DNA of 64,000 nt, from positions 1,922,001-1,986,000 of the forward strand of contig OZ251505.1 in the NCBI GenBank assembly GCA_965242795.1. The letters run 5' to 3'. The translations under genes were made by a program, and so were the position numbers. The DNA comes from Bin18 sp965242795. GTDB lineage: Bacteria; Desulfobacterota; Binatia; Bin18. Position 1 is the stretch's first letter; the number at the start of each line of letters is the position of its first letter. Positions 8,063 through 16,083 of the stretch are shown here, piece after piece. The notes under the pieces are model-generated. The model had not been told where the DNA came from and ran no database searches. It worked only from the letters and a program-made list of their open reading frames with translations.

Positions 8063-9511
8063 CTACCGGCGGTTCCGGTTATTCCGCGTGCCGACCCGCG
8101 GATAGCGCACTTCCCGCCGCGCACGAAAATCCAGCCGGACCGGCGTACCGGCGAGATCGAACTCGCTCCGCAGCCGGTTTTCCAGATAGCGCACGTAGGC
8201 GGCCGTCACTCCGCCCGGCGCACCCGTGTACACGGCCAGCTTGGGCGGGCCGGTCTCGACCTGCGTCGCGTAATAGAAGCGCACCGGCTTGCGCCGATAG
8301 AGCGGGGCCGGATAGCGCGTCGTCCACTCCTGAAACCGGCGGTTCAGGAGAGTGGTCGGAATCCGGAGGCGCCGGGCGCTCGCCACGCGCTCTGCCTCCG
8401 GCAGCAAGCGCCGTACGCGCGCGCCGATCAACGCGGACAGGAACACCAGCGGAATGGCCTGTGTGGCCGGAAACTCCTCGTGCAAGGCCGCGGTGAAACG
8501 GGGGCGGTCCTTCCGCTCATCGGGAATCGTGTCCCACTTGTTGGCGACCAAGACCAGCCCGCGGCCGCGTTCCCAAGCGTAGCGGATCAGCCGCGCGTCC
8601 TGATCCGTCAGCCCGTCCTGGGCATCGAAGACCAATAACCCCACCTCGGCGCGTTCCAACGCCTTGAGCGCAATCAGCACGCTGGCCTGCTCGATAGACT
8701 CGTGGACGCGGCCGCGGCGCCGCACCCCGGCGGTATCGACCAGCAGCACGGTGCGGTTCTGCCAGACCAGCCGGCTGTCGAGTGCGTCGCGCGTGGTGCC
8801 CGGCACCGCGTCGACGATCGACCGGTCGTGGCCGACCAGCCGGTTGAGCAACGACGATTTCCCCACGTTGGGCCGCCCGATCAGGGCCAAGCGCAGTTCG
8901 TCCGTCCGTTCTGCGTCGGTTCGCCCATCCGCAGCGTTCGGCGCAGACACCGGCCCCATCTCCTGGACGACGCGGTCCATCAATGCGGGCACGCCGCGGC
9001 CGTGCGCCGCGGAAATGGGAAAGAGCGGCGCGACCCCGAGCGCGTGGAATTCATGTGCGGCCGAAGCCTGTTTTTCCCCGTCGATCTTGTTGACCGCGTA
9101 GAGCACGGGCTTTTCGCTGCGCCGGAGCAGGTCCACGGCCTGGGCGTCCGCGGGATTCACGCCTTCCCGGCCGTCGAACAGAAAAACGACCAGATCGGCC
9201 TCGGCGATGGCCAGCCGGGTCTGCTCCTGCACGCGCCCGACCACGCCCTCGGTCTCGGCCGGGTCGATGCCGCCGGTATCCACGACTACGAACCGGCGGT
9301 CTCCCCAGTGGACGCGCGCGAACACGCGGTCGCGGGTGACGCCGGGGGTATCGTCCACCACCGCCTTGCGAGCGCGGTTGAGGCGGTTGAACAGCGACGA
9401 CTTGCCCACGTTCGGGCGCCCGACCAGCGCGACGACCGGAAGGGATTCCTGCACGGCGTCGCGCACCGGCGCTACGTTGTGGCCGGTCGTGTCCGTCGCC
9501 GCGGAGTCCAC
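8063..9511 (-). CDS. der: Ribosome-assembly GTPase Der (EngA)
   Basis: 482-aa double-GTPase needed for 50S subunit maturation. Two tandem Era-like G domains are clear: the first has Walker A GRPNVGKSSLFNRL, switch DTPGVTRDR, DTGGI and NKID; the second has GRPNVGKSSLLNRL, PGTTRDALD, DTAGVRRRGRV and NKWD. A C-terminal KH-like domain ends near RVGTRNNRNRR. Length is slightly over the usual ~440-490 because of a 25-residue N-terminal leader. It follows the SRPBCC gene by 14 bp on the same strand. Confidence 0.96.
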   Translation of the reverse strand: MDSAATDTTGHNVAPVRDAVQESLPVVALVGRPNVGKSSLFNRLNRARKAVVDDTPGVTRDRVFARVHWGDRRFVVVDTGGIDPAETEGVVGRVQEQTRLAIAEADLVVFLFDGREGVNPADAQAVDLLRRSEKPVLYAVNKIDGEKQASAAHEFHALGVAPLFPISAAHGRGVPALMDRVVQEMGPVSAPNAADGRTDAERTDELRLALIGRPNVGKSSLLNRLVGHDRSIVDAVPGTTRDALDSRLVWQNRTVLLVDTAGVRRRGRVHESIEQASVLIALKALERAEVGLLVFDAQDGLTDQDARLIRYAWERGRGLVLVANKWDTIPDERKDRPRFTAALHEEFPATQAIPLVFLSALIGARVRRLLPEAERVASARRLRIPTTLLNRRFQEWTTRYPAPLYRRKPVRFYYATQVETGPPKLAVYTGAPGGVTAAYVRYLENRLRSEFDLAGTPVRLDFRARREVRYPRVGTRNNRNRR

Positions 9512-9525
9512 GTCACACGCCCCGT

Positions 9526-9996
9526 TCAGGAGAATATCTCCCGCAGCACCGCGGTACGGTAGGCGAAAATGGCCTGTACGTCCCGCTTGACGAAAAGCGC
9601 GTGGACGAGCCAGCCGCCCGGCACCGCGTATTCCACCCGATCCTCGACCAGCGTATCCCCGCCGTCGAGACCGACGAAGCGGTGCTCGTGGACCCAGCGC
9701 CGATACGGGCCGCGCACTTGCCGGTCAATGAAACGGTGAGGCGGATCCCATACCGTGATTTCGCTCCGCCAGCGGAGCGGCACCCCACGAACTCGCAGGG
9801 CATAGTCGATAAGCGCGCCTTCGTGCAGTTCGACCGGCGCCGGCGTCAACACGCGGAACTTGAGGAAACCGGGCGTGATCCGTTCCAGGTTGTGGGCGTC
9901 CGAAAAGAACGCGAACGCCTCGTCCCGGTCACGGGGAACCCGCACGGAGGCGGTCAACGCGAAGCCGGCAGCGGTGCGTTCGATTTCAACGCTCAT
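9526..9996 (-). CDS. SRPBCC-family (START-like) ligand-binding protein
   Basis: About 156 aa with the helix-grip fold of SRPBCC/cell-division-inhibitor-like proteins. Typical landmarks are VPRDRDEAFAFFSDAHNLERITP at the N-terminus, LRVRGVPLRWRSEITVWDPPHRF in the sheet, GPYRRWVHEHRF and VEDRVEYAVPGG. The family binds hydrophobic small molecules; the ligand here is unknown. The ATG at 9996 (MSVEIERTAAG) is preferred to an ATG 12 bp upstream. The 14-bp gap to der suggests one transcript. Confidence 0.85.
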   Translation of the reverse strand: MSVEIERTAAGFALTASVRVPRDRDEAFAFFSDAHNLERITPGFLKFRVLTPAPVELHEGALIDYALRVRGVPLRWRSEITVWDPPHRFIDRQVRGPYRRWVHEHRFVGLDGGDTLVEDRVEYAVPGGWLVHALFVKRDVQAIFAYRTAVLREIFS

Positions 9997-10053
9997 GGCG
10001 GCCCGCACTATGGCACACGCCCCCCAGCGGCAACAGTCCGGCTTTCTCCTTCT

Positions 10054-10240
10054 TCCCTCCCCCCTTGAGGGGGAGGGCCAGGGAGGGGGGTCCTCCGGTT
10101 ACCTTCCAGATTCCGCACGACCGCAAGTCGAGGCTGTTCCGGGTCCGTTTCCCACTCGACACACTAAAGTCTGATCCGTAGGGGCAACCCCCTGTGGTTG
10201 CCCTGGGACGGGAAGGGCAACCACAGGGGGTTGCCCCTAC
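10054..10240. repeat. Intergenic repeats with a perfect 26-bp inverted repeat
   Basis: The 381-bp gap between the SRPBCC gene and the next PPOX gene holds no gene. At ~10054-10098 is a C/G-rich hairpin repeat (CTCCCCCCTTGAGGGGGAGG). At 10178-10240 two perfect 26-bp arms beginning GTAGGGGCAACCCCCTGTGG face each other across an 11-nt loop. The right arm recurs as a half-copy at 63319-63338 and in variant form at 63162-63191, so this is a dispersed palindromic family. Confidence 0.8.
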
Positions 10241-10377
10241 AAACCGACGATAGTCTCAATCTCGAATCGACACATGACAGAGAGAAGCGGCTTGACGCCC
10301 CCGCCGAAAAAGCATTCCCTAACCGGCTGAAACGTTCGCCTGACGTTCACGCGGCAAAAGGAAATAAGGAGGTCGAT

Positions 10378-10932
10378 ATGCCGAAACTCTCGGTCGAAGA
10401 ACGCGACGCCTTCCTGCAAGAGCGCGGGCACCTGGCCCGCATCGCCACGCTGCAAGCGGACGGCCGCCCCAGTGTGGTGCCGGTCTGGTTCGTGTACGAA
10501 AACGGCCAGATCGTCATCACCCCGCGCAAACACTCCGCATTCTGGGCCAACATCCAGCACGACCCGCGCGTGGCCGTCACTATCGACGAAGAAACCGGCC
10601 TGTACCGCAAGGTCCTGGTCGAGGGCGACGCCGAGGTGCTCTACCCGCTCGGCCACGACGACGAGTGGCGCGACATCTACCGGCGCATCACGCTGCGCTA
10701 CGTGGACGACGCCTCGGGCGATTACTACCTGACCGAAACGCATGACCAGCCGCGCGCGCTCATCGGCGTCCCGCTGGCGTCGGCCAAGGTGATGACGTGG
10801 CGCATGCCGGGCGAAGACGAGCCGTTCAGCGGCATCTGGGCCACGCGCTTCTACGACCGGGGCACGAAAATGCGCGAGCAGATCACCGCCGGCAACGTCG
10901 CGGCGAGTGGCGACAAACTCAAGGTCGGTTGA
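10378..10932 (+). CDS. PPOX-class flavin/F420-binding protein
   Basis: 184-aa protein of the PNPOx-like split-barrel superfamily, related in fold but not closely in sequence to the one at 7385. MPKLSVEERDAFLQERGHLA leads into RIATLQADGRPSVVPVWFVY, then ITPRKHSAFWANIQHDPRVAVTIDE-type cofactor residues at ~55-75, and VLVEGDAEVLYPL. The extra C-terminal ~60 residues (WRDIYRRITLRYV to RFYDRG) are typical of the TIGR03618/F420-type branch. The AAGGAGGTCGAT ahead of the ATG is a near-ideal ribosome binding site, fixing the start. Confidence 0.88.
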   Translation: MPKLSVEERDAFLQERGHLARIATLQADGRPSVVPVWFVYENGQIVITPRKHSAFWANIQHDPRVAVTIDEETGLYRKVLVEGDAEVLYPLGHDDEWRDIYRRITLRYVDDASGDYYLTETHDQPRALIGVPLASAKVMTWRMPGEDEPFSGIWATRFYDRGTKMREQITAGNVAASGDKLKVG

Positions 10933-11068
10933 GCCGTCTCTCATCCCTTCCCCCCGCCGCGGGGGAAGGCTGGGGAGAGGGAATGATGCCGGGATTCCGA
11001 ACTTCAAGGATCATGGGAGTAGAGCGGTCTCGCTCCATAACCCGACGTTCTCCTTTCTTGCCGCGGAA

Positions 11069-12709
11069 TCATTCCTTGAACAGCCCTTTCTGTTTTCCGG
11101 TCTCGCGCTGGTATTTCGGGGCTTTCTTGAAGGTGACGTTGCCTTGCTGCACCGGGCGGTCCACCGTTTCGCCCGTCAGGAGGTCGGTGACGGTGAGGAG
11201 TTGCAGGCGCGGGTGTCGTGTCCCCCACGGCGATTCGTAGAATCCCGCGCTCGCGGCCTCTTTCCGCATCGGTTTGGTCGGCTCCTGCTGAGTCAGAAGG
11301 ACGCCGATTTCCGCCTGTTCCCGTTCGATCACGCCGCGCAAGTCCCGCACGTGCGGCACCGACGTTTTTCCTGCCTTGACCGAAAAGATGATCTGTTTGG
11401 TTTTCGCACTGGCTGCGTCGTCGTGAAAATACAGCCGGCCGTCGATTCCTTTGTCTGCCCCTTTCTTCTGCTCTGCCGGCCGTGCGCCGACCAATCCCAA
11501 CGCCCACCACTGGAACTGGAAGGGATCGTCCTTCGCCAAGACTGCCGCGTCCGGAGGAGAAACCGGCTCGCCGATCACTTCATAACTTTTGGTGACGTCG
11601 TCTCCGAACGTATTGCGCAAGCGGTGCTTAATCAGGCCGATGGCGAGGTGAGTGACGTCGATGCCGATCCAGCGCCGATTCGATTTCTGAGCCGCGGCAA
11701 TGGCGGTGCCGCACCCGCAGAACGGGTCCAGCACCACGTCGCCGGCATTGCTGCTGGCGTTGATGATGCGTTCCAGGAGGGCTTCCGGTTTCTGCGTCGG
11801 ATAGCCCAAGCGTTCGGACGAGGTGTTCGAGATTCTCGGAATATCGGTCCAGATGTTCTGTAACGGTTTTCCCTCGGTTTCGTCGAGATAGACTTTCAGG
11901 CCGTCCATCCGCGGGGTACCATCCTTTTTCGCTTGTATTTTCCCTTCCGCCCACCATTGTTCCAGTTGCGCTTTTTTGTATCCCCAGCCCCGTGTCGGGC
12001 CAGGCAACGTGCCACGCCATTCGAATTTTCCCGAATTGCTGTCCGGCCGCGGGCCGGTCAAGTTCTCGAGTTTGTATCGCCGGCCGTCGTCGTCCACATA
12101 GCGGAATCGCTGCATCTGTTGGGCGCTATATTTCTGGTCAGCATACTTGTGGAAACTCCGGTTATACGTGGCCCGGTCGGACTGTACGTAGAACAACAAA
12201 ATGTCGGCTACGTTGCCGTATCGGCCGGCCGTGTTGTGGCTCTCCGTCCGCTGCCACGTAATTTCGTTCCGATAATTCGTCGGGCCGAAGATCGCATCCA
12301 AGAGAATCTTGAGATAATGCGAGGCGGTCGGGTCGCAATGCAGATACAGGCTGCCGGTCGGTTTCAACACACGCTGGAGTTCCACCAGCCGCGGGGCCAT
12401 CATCGCCAGATACGCCAGCATGTCGTTGTCGCCCAGAAACCCGCGAAACGATTGCAGCACCTGCGACACACGCCCGCCGGTTTCCACGACTTCTTCATAG
12501 ACACGCGCCGACGCTTCGTCCCACTGCCACATGTCGCCGAATGCCTTGATTTGGGCAGCGGCCCGGGAGCCGTCCTGTTCGGCGAACAGCACGTTGTAGT
12601 CCTGGTCGCTCTTGAACGGCGGGTCGAGGTACACCAGATCGACCGTTTCGTCCCGGACGTAGCGCCGCAGGACGTCGAGATTGTCGCCGTAGTAGAGCTG
12701 GTTCTTCAT
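11069..12709 (-). CDS. Beta-class DNA methyltransferase with C-terminal Mrr-like nuclease domain
   Basis: 546 aa. The N-terminal two-thirds is an amino-methyltransferase (N6-adenine or N4-cytosine) of the beta group: the catalytic motif IV DPPF is at ~29-32 and the SAM motif LDPFCGCGTA at ~327-336, with a target-recognition insert of about 150 residues between them. The C-terminal ~150 residues look like a restriction-endonuclease fold: WWALGLVGARP, KGIDGRLYF (Asp ~423) and IIFSVKAGK (SxK ~443-445), then a helix with RDLRGVIEREQAEIGVLLT. No separate restriction or specificity gene is adjacent, so it is a solitary enzyme or a fused modification/restriction protein. The ATG at 12709 opens directly on MKNQLYYGDNLDVL. 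A toxin-antitoxin pair lies 79 bp upstream. Confidence 0.9.
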   Translation of the reverse strand: MKNQLYYGDNLDVLRRYVRDETVDLVYLDPPFKSDQDYNVLFAEQDGSRAAAQIKAFGDMWQWDEASARVYEEVVETGGRVSQVLQSFRGFLGDNDMLAYLAMMAPRLVELQRVLKPTGSLYLHCDPTASHYLKILLDAIFGPTNYRNEITWQRTESHNTAGRYGNVADILLFYVQSDRATYNRSFHKYADQKYSAQQMQRFRYVDDDGRRYKLENLTGPRPDSNSGKFEWRGTLPGPTRGWGYKKAQLEQWWAEGKIQAKKDGTPRMDGLKVYLDETEGKPLQNIWTDIPRISNTSSERLGYPTQKPEALLERIINASSNAGDVVLDPFCGCGTAIAAAQKSNRRWIGIDVTHLAIGLIKHRLRNTFGDDVTKSYEVIGEPVSPPDAAVLAKDDPFQFQWWALGLVGARPAEQKKGADKGIDGRLYFHDDAASAKTKQIIFSVKAGKTSVPHVRDLRGVIEREQAEIGVLLTQQEPTKPMRKEAASAGFYESPWGTRHPRLQLLTVTDLLTGETVDRPVQQGNVTFKKAPKYQRETGKQKGLFKE

Positions 12710-12788
12710 GGCCGGCCGCCTTGGGCGGGTGTGTCCGACGTTCGGGATTGCCGACCTTGCTTCCGAAATTCGGCGGCGCTGCCGCGTT

Positions 12789-13208
12789 TCAGGCGGCAGT
12801 CTGCAACAGGTTGTGGAAAGGCTCGGTGTTCTTCCAGCGGTAGGCGTTGAAGTCGCGCTGGTCGGTGGACAGGATGCGGCCCTCGCCCCGTTCGGTCGCC
12901 GCGATGACGAGGGAAGCGTCGGCCAGATCCATCGGCAGGTTCGCGTATTTGTCCATCAAGCTACGAATCGCGCCGAGATGACCTTGGCCGATTTCGTGGA
13001 TTTCCACGTTGTGCGATATCTGCTCGATGAAGCGCAGTTCCGCCCGGACGCCCAAGCGGGTGAGCATGAGGTAACAGGTCTCGGTCACGACCGGCCACGT
13101 GACGACGAGGGATTCGTTGAGGCGCTGGCTGACCGCGACCGCGGTTTCGTGCCAACGGTCCCGGACGTTGGCCAGGGCGAGCCAATAGCCGGTGTCAGCT
13201 AACACCAT
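12789..13208 (-). CDS. PIN-domain toxin (VapC-like RNase)
   Basis: About 139 aa. PIN domains are Mg-dependent RNases, usually the toxin of type II toxin-antitoxin pairs. The acidic residues are in place: MVLADTGYWLALAN (first Asp), TETCYLML (Glu), and LADASLVIAATERG with a later LSTDQRDF (last Asp residues). The ATG at 13208 lies inside the last codons of the antitoxin gene (14-bp overlap), the standard coupled arrangement with the antitoxin made first. Confidence 0.88.
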   Translation of the reverse strand: MVLADTGYWLALANVRDRWHETAVAVSQRLNESLVVTWPVVTETCYLMLTRLGVRAELRFIEQISHNVEIHEIGQGHLGAIRSLMDKYANLPMDLADASLVIAATERGEGRILSTDQRDFNAYRWKNTEPFHNLLQTAA

Positions 13209-13458
13209 GCTTGGTCTCGAGGCTCTCCGCCAAACGCTGCTTGTAGTTGGTGGACAGGTCCGTGGGGCCTTCGGCACACCCGATGAAATCGCTCGACAAC
13301 AACGCATCGAGCCGTTCTCGGTACTGATTCGCCTGTTGGCGATGCAGCAGGTCGATGGCCTGCTTCACGATTTCGGTGGCGCTGAGGTGCGTCCGTAACT
13401 GCAGCTCCTTCAGTTTCTCGGTGCGCGCGCTATCCAGTCTGGCGTTGATTCGCATCAT
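13195..13458 (-). CDS. Ribbon-helix-helix antitoxin
   Basis: About 87 aa. The N-terminus MMRINARLDSARTEKLKEL followed by THLSATEIVKQAIDLLHR is a typical MetJ/Arc RHH DNA-binding domain: a short beta strand, then two helices. The C-terminal ~40 residues would wrap the toxin. The start at 13458 (ATGATG) has GAGAGGCGG ahead at suitable spacing; an in-frame start further upstream would run through the operator and is less likely. Overlaps the PIN toxin gene downstream. Probably represses its own promoter through the palindrome at 13500. Confidence 0.82.
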   Translation of the reverse strand: MMRINARLDSARTEKLKELQLRTHLSATEIVKQAIDLLHRQQANQYRERLDALLSSDFIGCAEGPTDLSTNYKQRLAESLETKHGVS

Positions 13459-13499
13459 GATGGTGACCGCCTCTCGCCGGGATTTGGGAACCTGTGCAT

Positions 13500-13517
13500 G
13501 TATGACGTATGTCATAC
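13500..13517. promoter_or_regulatory. Candidate operator palindrome of the toxin-antitoxin promoter
   Basis: GTATGAC-GTAT-GTCATAC is a perfect 7-bp inverted repeat with a 4-bp spacer, 42 bp upstream of the antitoxin start. It is strikingly AT-rich for this genome. RHH antitoxins bind such short palindromes to autoregulate, so this is the likely site; binding is inferred, not shown. Confidence 0.6.
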
Positions 13518-13560
13518 AACGGGACGAATTGCAAGGCCGCACCTAATTATTGCCCACTAT

Positions 13561-14727
13561 TTATTGTGCCGGGGCCGGAAGCTCGCCCAGCGCCGTCAGG
13601 ATTTCCTGCCGGACGGTGCGGTCGCCTTCTTGGTCCAGGCGTTTTCTGAGCAGGGCGGGTTGCGCCAGTTGCCCCAGCGCCCAGGCGGCGTGGCCGCGGA
13701 TGAGCGGTTCGGCGTCGTCCAGTGCCGCGGCGAGCGGGCCGACGGCTCGCGGGTTGCGGCTGTTGCCCAGGGCGACGGCGACGTTGCGCAGCAGGCCGCG
13801 GCGCTTGGTCCGTTTGATTGCGCTGCGCCGAAAGCGTGTCCGAAAACCGGCGTCGTCCAAGGCCAGCAGTTCGGGCAACGACGGAAATAGTTCGTCGATC
13901 GGTGCGGGCCGCGGCCGGCCGAATTTCAGGTTCCACGGGCAGACTTCCTGGCAGACGTCGCAGCCGAAAATCCAGTTGCCCAGTTTCGGACGCAGGGCGT
14001 GGGGAATGGCACCGCGGTGTTCGATGGTCAGATAGGAAATGCACGACGGCGACTTGAGAACGTACCCCTCTTCCAGGGCGTCCGTCGGGCAATCGGCCAA
14101 GCAGCGCGTACACGTGCCGCAGTGTTCGCCCGGGACGCCGTCGCCGTCCAGGTCGAGGTCGACGAGGATCTCGGCCAGAAAAAACCACGAGCCCATTGCC
14201 TTATGCAGCAACATGGTGTTCTTGCCGAACCAGCCGAGCCCGCTGCGATACGCCCACTCCCGCTCCAAAAGCGGACCGGTATCGACGTACGGTCGCGCCC
14301 AGACACCTGGCTGCCGGTCTTCGAGAAAGGCGATCAACCGTCGCAGCTTCGCTTGGATGACGTCGTGGTAGTCGAAACCGGCGGCGTAGGCGGCGATTCG
14401 GCCGCGCAGTTCGTCCTGCCAGTCGATAGGCGGAAGCACGGGCGGCGTGTAGGGGTAGCCGAGGCTGATGACGCTGCGCGCTTGCGGAAACGTGCGCCGC
14501 GGGTCCATGCGGCGTTCGGGTTGCCGGGCCAGATAGTGCATGTCTCCGGCCAAGCCGCGGGCCAGCCAGTCGTTGAGGAAGTCGGTGCGCGGCAGTCGCG
14601 ACAGGCGGGTAAAACCGCACAGCGGAAAACCGAGCGTCCGCGCGTGGGTCCGAATCGTGCGTTCGAAGGACACGTTCGCGTGATACCACACTGCACCGAG
14701 CGTCAGAACCGCGGGACCGGAATTGAC
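13561..14727 (-). CDS. queG: Epoxyqueuosine reductase QueG
   Basis: About 388 aa. QueG is a cobalamin and 4Fe-4S enzyme that reduces epoxyqueuosine to queuosine in the wobble base of tRNAs. The N-terminal cobalamin-binding region has GDMHYLARQPERRMDP and SVISLGYPY; the centre has RPYVDTGPLLEREWAYRSGLG and WFGKNTMLL; the ferredoxin-like part has CGTCTRCLADCPTDAL and CDVCQEVCPWN, two clusters. The C-terminus is a HEAT-like helical repeat (RGLLRNVAVALGNSR, GHAAWALGQL) found in many QueG proteins. The GTG at 14727 is preferred because GGAGG precedes it; a TTG at 14745 is possible. Confidence 0.93.
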   Translation of the reverse strand, partial: VNSGPAVLTLGAVWYHANVSFERTIRTHARTLGFPLCGFTRLSRLPRTDFLNDWLARGLAGDMHYLARQPERRMDPRRTFPQARSVISLGYPYTPPVLPPIDWQDELRGRIAAYAAGFDYHDVIQAKLRRLIAFLEDRQPGVWARPYVDTGPLLEREWAYRSGLGWFGKNTMLLHKAMGSWFFLAEILVDLDLDGDGVPGEHCGTCTRCLADCPTDALEEGYVLKSPSCISYLTIEHRGAIPHALRPKLGNWIFGCDVCQEVCPWNLKFGRPRPAPIDELFPSLPELLALDDAGFRTRFRRSAIKRTKRRGLLRNVAVALGNSRNPRAVGPLAAALDDAEPLIRGHAAWALGQLAQPALLRKRLDQEGDRTVRQEILTALGELPAPAQ

Positions 14728-14873
14728 GCGCCCGCCCTCCGTCAAGCTCCGGAATCTCGATCAGCATCGGAGGCGCGGGGATTGACGCGGGAATTCCTAG
14801 GTCGTACTCCTTTTCCCGTCGTTGCCGTTTCCCCTGATGGACGCGGCGACAGACCTCTGCCGAGGAGGCCGGT

Positions 14874-15263
14874 ATGCAAGACGTGAATCAACCGCAAGAC
14901 GCCGTGGCCCAGGATTCCCCTCCAACGCTCGACGGTCCGGCGCTCACCCTGTCCGACTTGGCCGTGGAGAAGGTCAAGGAAACCATGACCAAGCAGGGCC
15001 TGAGCGAGGGCGGCTTGCGCGTGTCGGTCGTCGGCGGCGGCTGTTCCGGCTTTCAGTACAGCCTGGGGCTGGACGCCAGTGCGCGAGACGATGACATTGT
15101 GGTCGAACAGGACGGGGTCAAGCTGTTCGTCGATCCGATCAGCCAGCAATACGTGCACGGCACCATGCTCGATTACGTGAACGGCCTGCACGGCGCGGGC
15201 TTCAAGTTCGTCAATCCAAATGCCAGCCGGACTTGTGGCTGCGGGTCGTCGTTCTCGGTCTGA
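14874..15263 (+). CDS. A-type iron-sulfur carrier protein (IscA/ErpA family)
   Basis: 129 aa. A-type carriers deliver Fe-S clusters to target enzymes. The three ligand cysteines are present in GGGCSGFQYSLGLD and the C-terminal TCGCGSSFSV. The first ~25 residues are a nonconserved leader. GAGGAGG upstream of the ATG fixes the start. Several Fe-S proteins follow within 6 kb (NuoI, 16-Cys ferredoxin), and queG lies divergently upstream, so demand for cluster delivery is local; no isc or suf genes are adjacent. Confidence 0.93.
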   Translation: MQDVNQPQDAVAQDSPPTLDGPALTLSDLAVEKVKETMTKQGLSEGGLRVSVVGGGCSGFQYSLGLDASARDDDIVVEQDGVKLFVDPISQQYVHGTMLDYVNGLHGAGFKFVNPNASRTCGCGSSFSV

Positions 15264-15411
15264 GCGGGGGCGGATTCCTCCTCGCCATCTTCGACAGTTC
15301 CACAATCGTTCCTCCTCCTTCCAACGACAACATTCGGGGCAGAGCCGCTTCCGGCGCCCCGAACGTTCCGCCTCAATTCCCGTCTGAACAGGCGTTTCCG
15401 GGCGTGAGACC

Positions 15412-16056
15412 GTGCCGCGCTTCGGACATCTGATCTTCGATCTGGACGGGACGCTGGTCGATAGCCGGGCCGACTTGGCCGCGGCGACCAATTCCATGCT
15501 GACGGGTTTGGATCGCCCGCCCCTATCCGTCGCTATGGTGGAAAAGCTGATCGGGCTCGGTGCCCGAGCGTTGATCGAGCGGGCGCTCGGACCCGGACAG
15601 GAGCATCTTACCGAGCGCGGCTACGATTTGTTCATGGACCATTACAACGCTCACCTGTTGGATCGCACCAGACCGTACCCCGGTATCGCCGCGCTGCTCG
15701 AAGTCGCGCATAGGCGGGGTGTCCATCTCTCCGTCCTCACCAACAAGCCCGAACGGCCTGCCAAGGCGATACTGTCGGGCCTGGGTCTTGCTTCTTCCTT
15801 TGCCGCAATGATTGGCGGCGATACGCTTCCCCGGCGAAAGCCGGATCCGGCCGGCGTATATGCCCTCCAACGGACGACCGGCTGCCCGCTGAACGAGACG
15901 TTGCTCATCGGTGACTCGGTCGTTGACGTGCAGACCGGCCGCGCCGCGGGTGTAGCAACTTGCGGGGTGGAATGGGGGTTCGGACGGCCTGCGTCCGCGG
16001 AACCGATGTACTTGGCCGAGAGCGTCGCCGATCTGCGACGGCTCGTGTTGGCCTGA
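15412..16056 (+). CDS. gph: Phosphoglycolate phosphatase-like HAD hydrolase
   Basis: 214-aa HAD phosphatase. Motif I is LIFDLDGTLVDSRADLA with the nucleophile Asp near residue 10; motif II is LSVLTNKPERPAK; motif III/IV are the Lys in LPRRKPDPAGVY and LLIGDSVVDVQTGRAAG. The cap is a four-helix type 1 domain between motifs I and II, as in Gph, which removes phosphate from 2-phosphoglycolate made during DNA repair or photorespiration. The start is a GTG at 15412 with weak ribosome-binding potential. Substrate assignment within the family is tentative. Confidence 0.85.
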   Translation: MPRFGHLIFDLDGTLVDSRADLAAATNSMLTGLDRPPLSVAMVEKLIGLGARALIERALGPGQEHLTERGYDLFMDHYNAHLLDRTRPYPGIAALLEVAHRRGVHLSVLTNKPERPAKAILSGLGLASSFAAMIGGDTLPRRKPDPAGVYALQRTTGCPLNETLLIGDSVVDVQTGRAAGVATCGVEWGFGRPASAEPMYLAESVADLRRLVLA

Positions 16057-16083
16057 GCCCGCGCCCGAACCGAGCCTTGGCTG

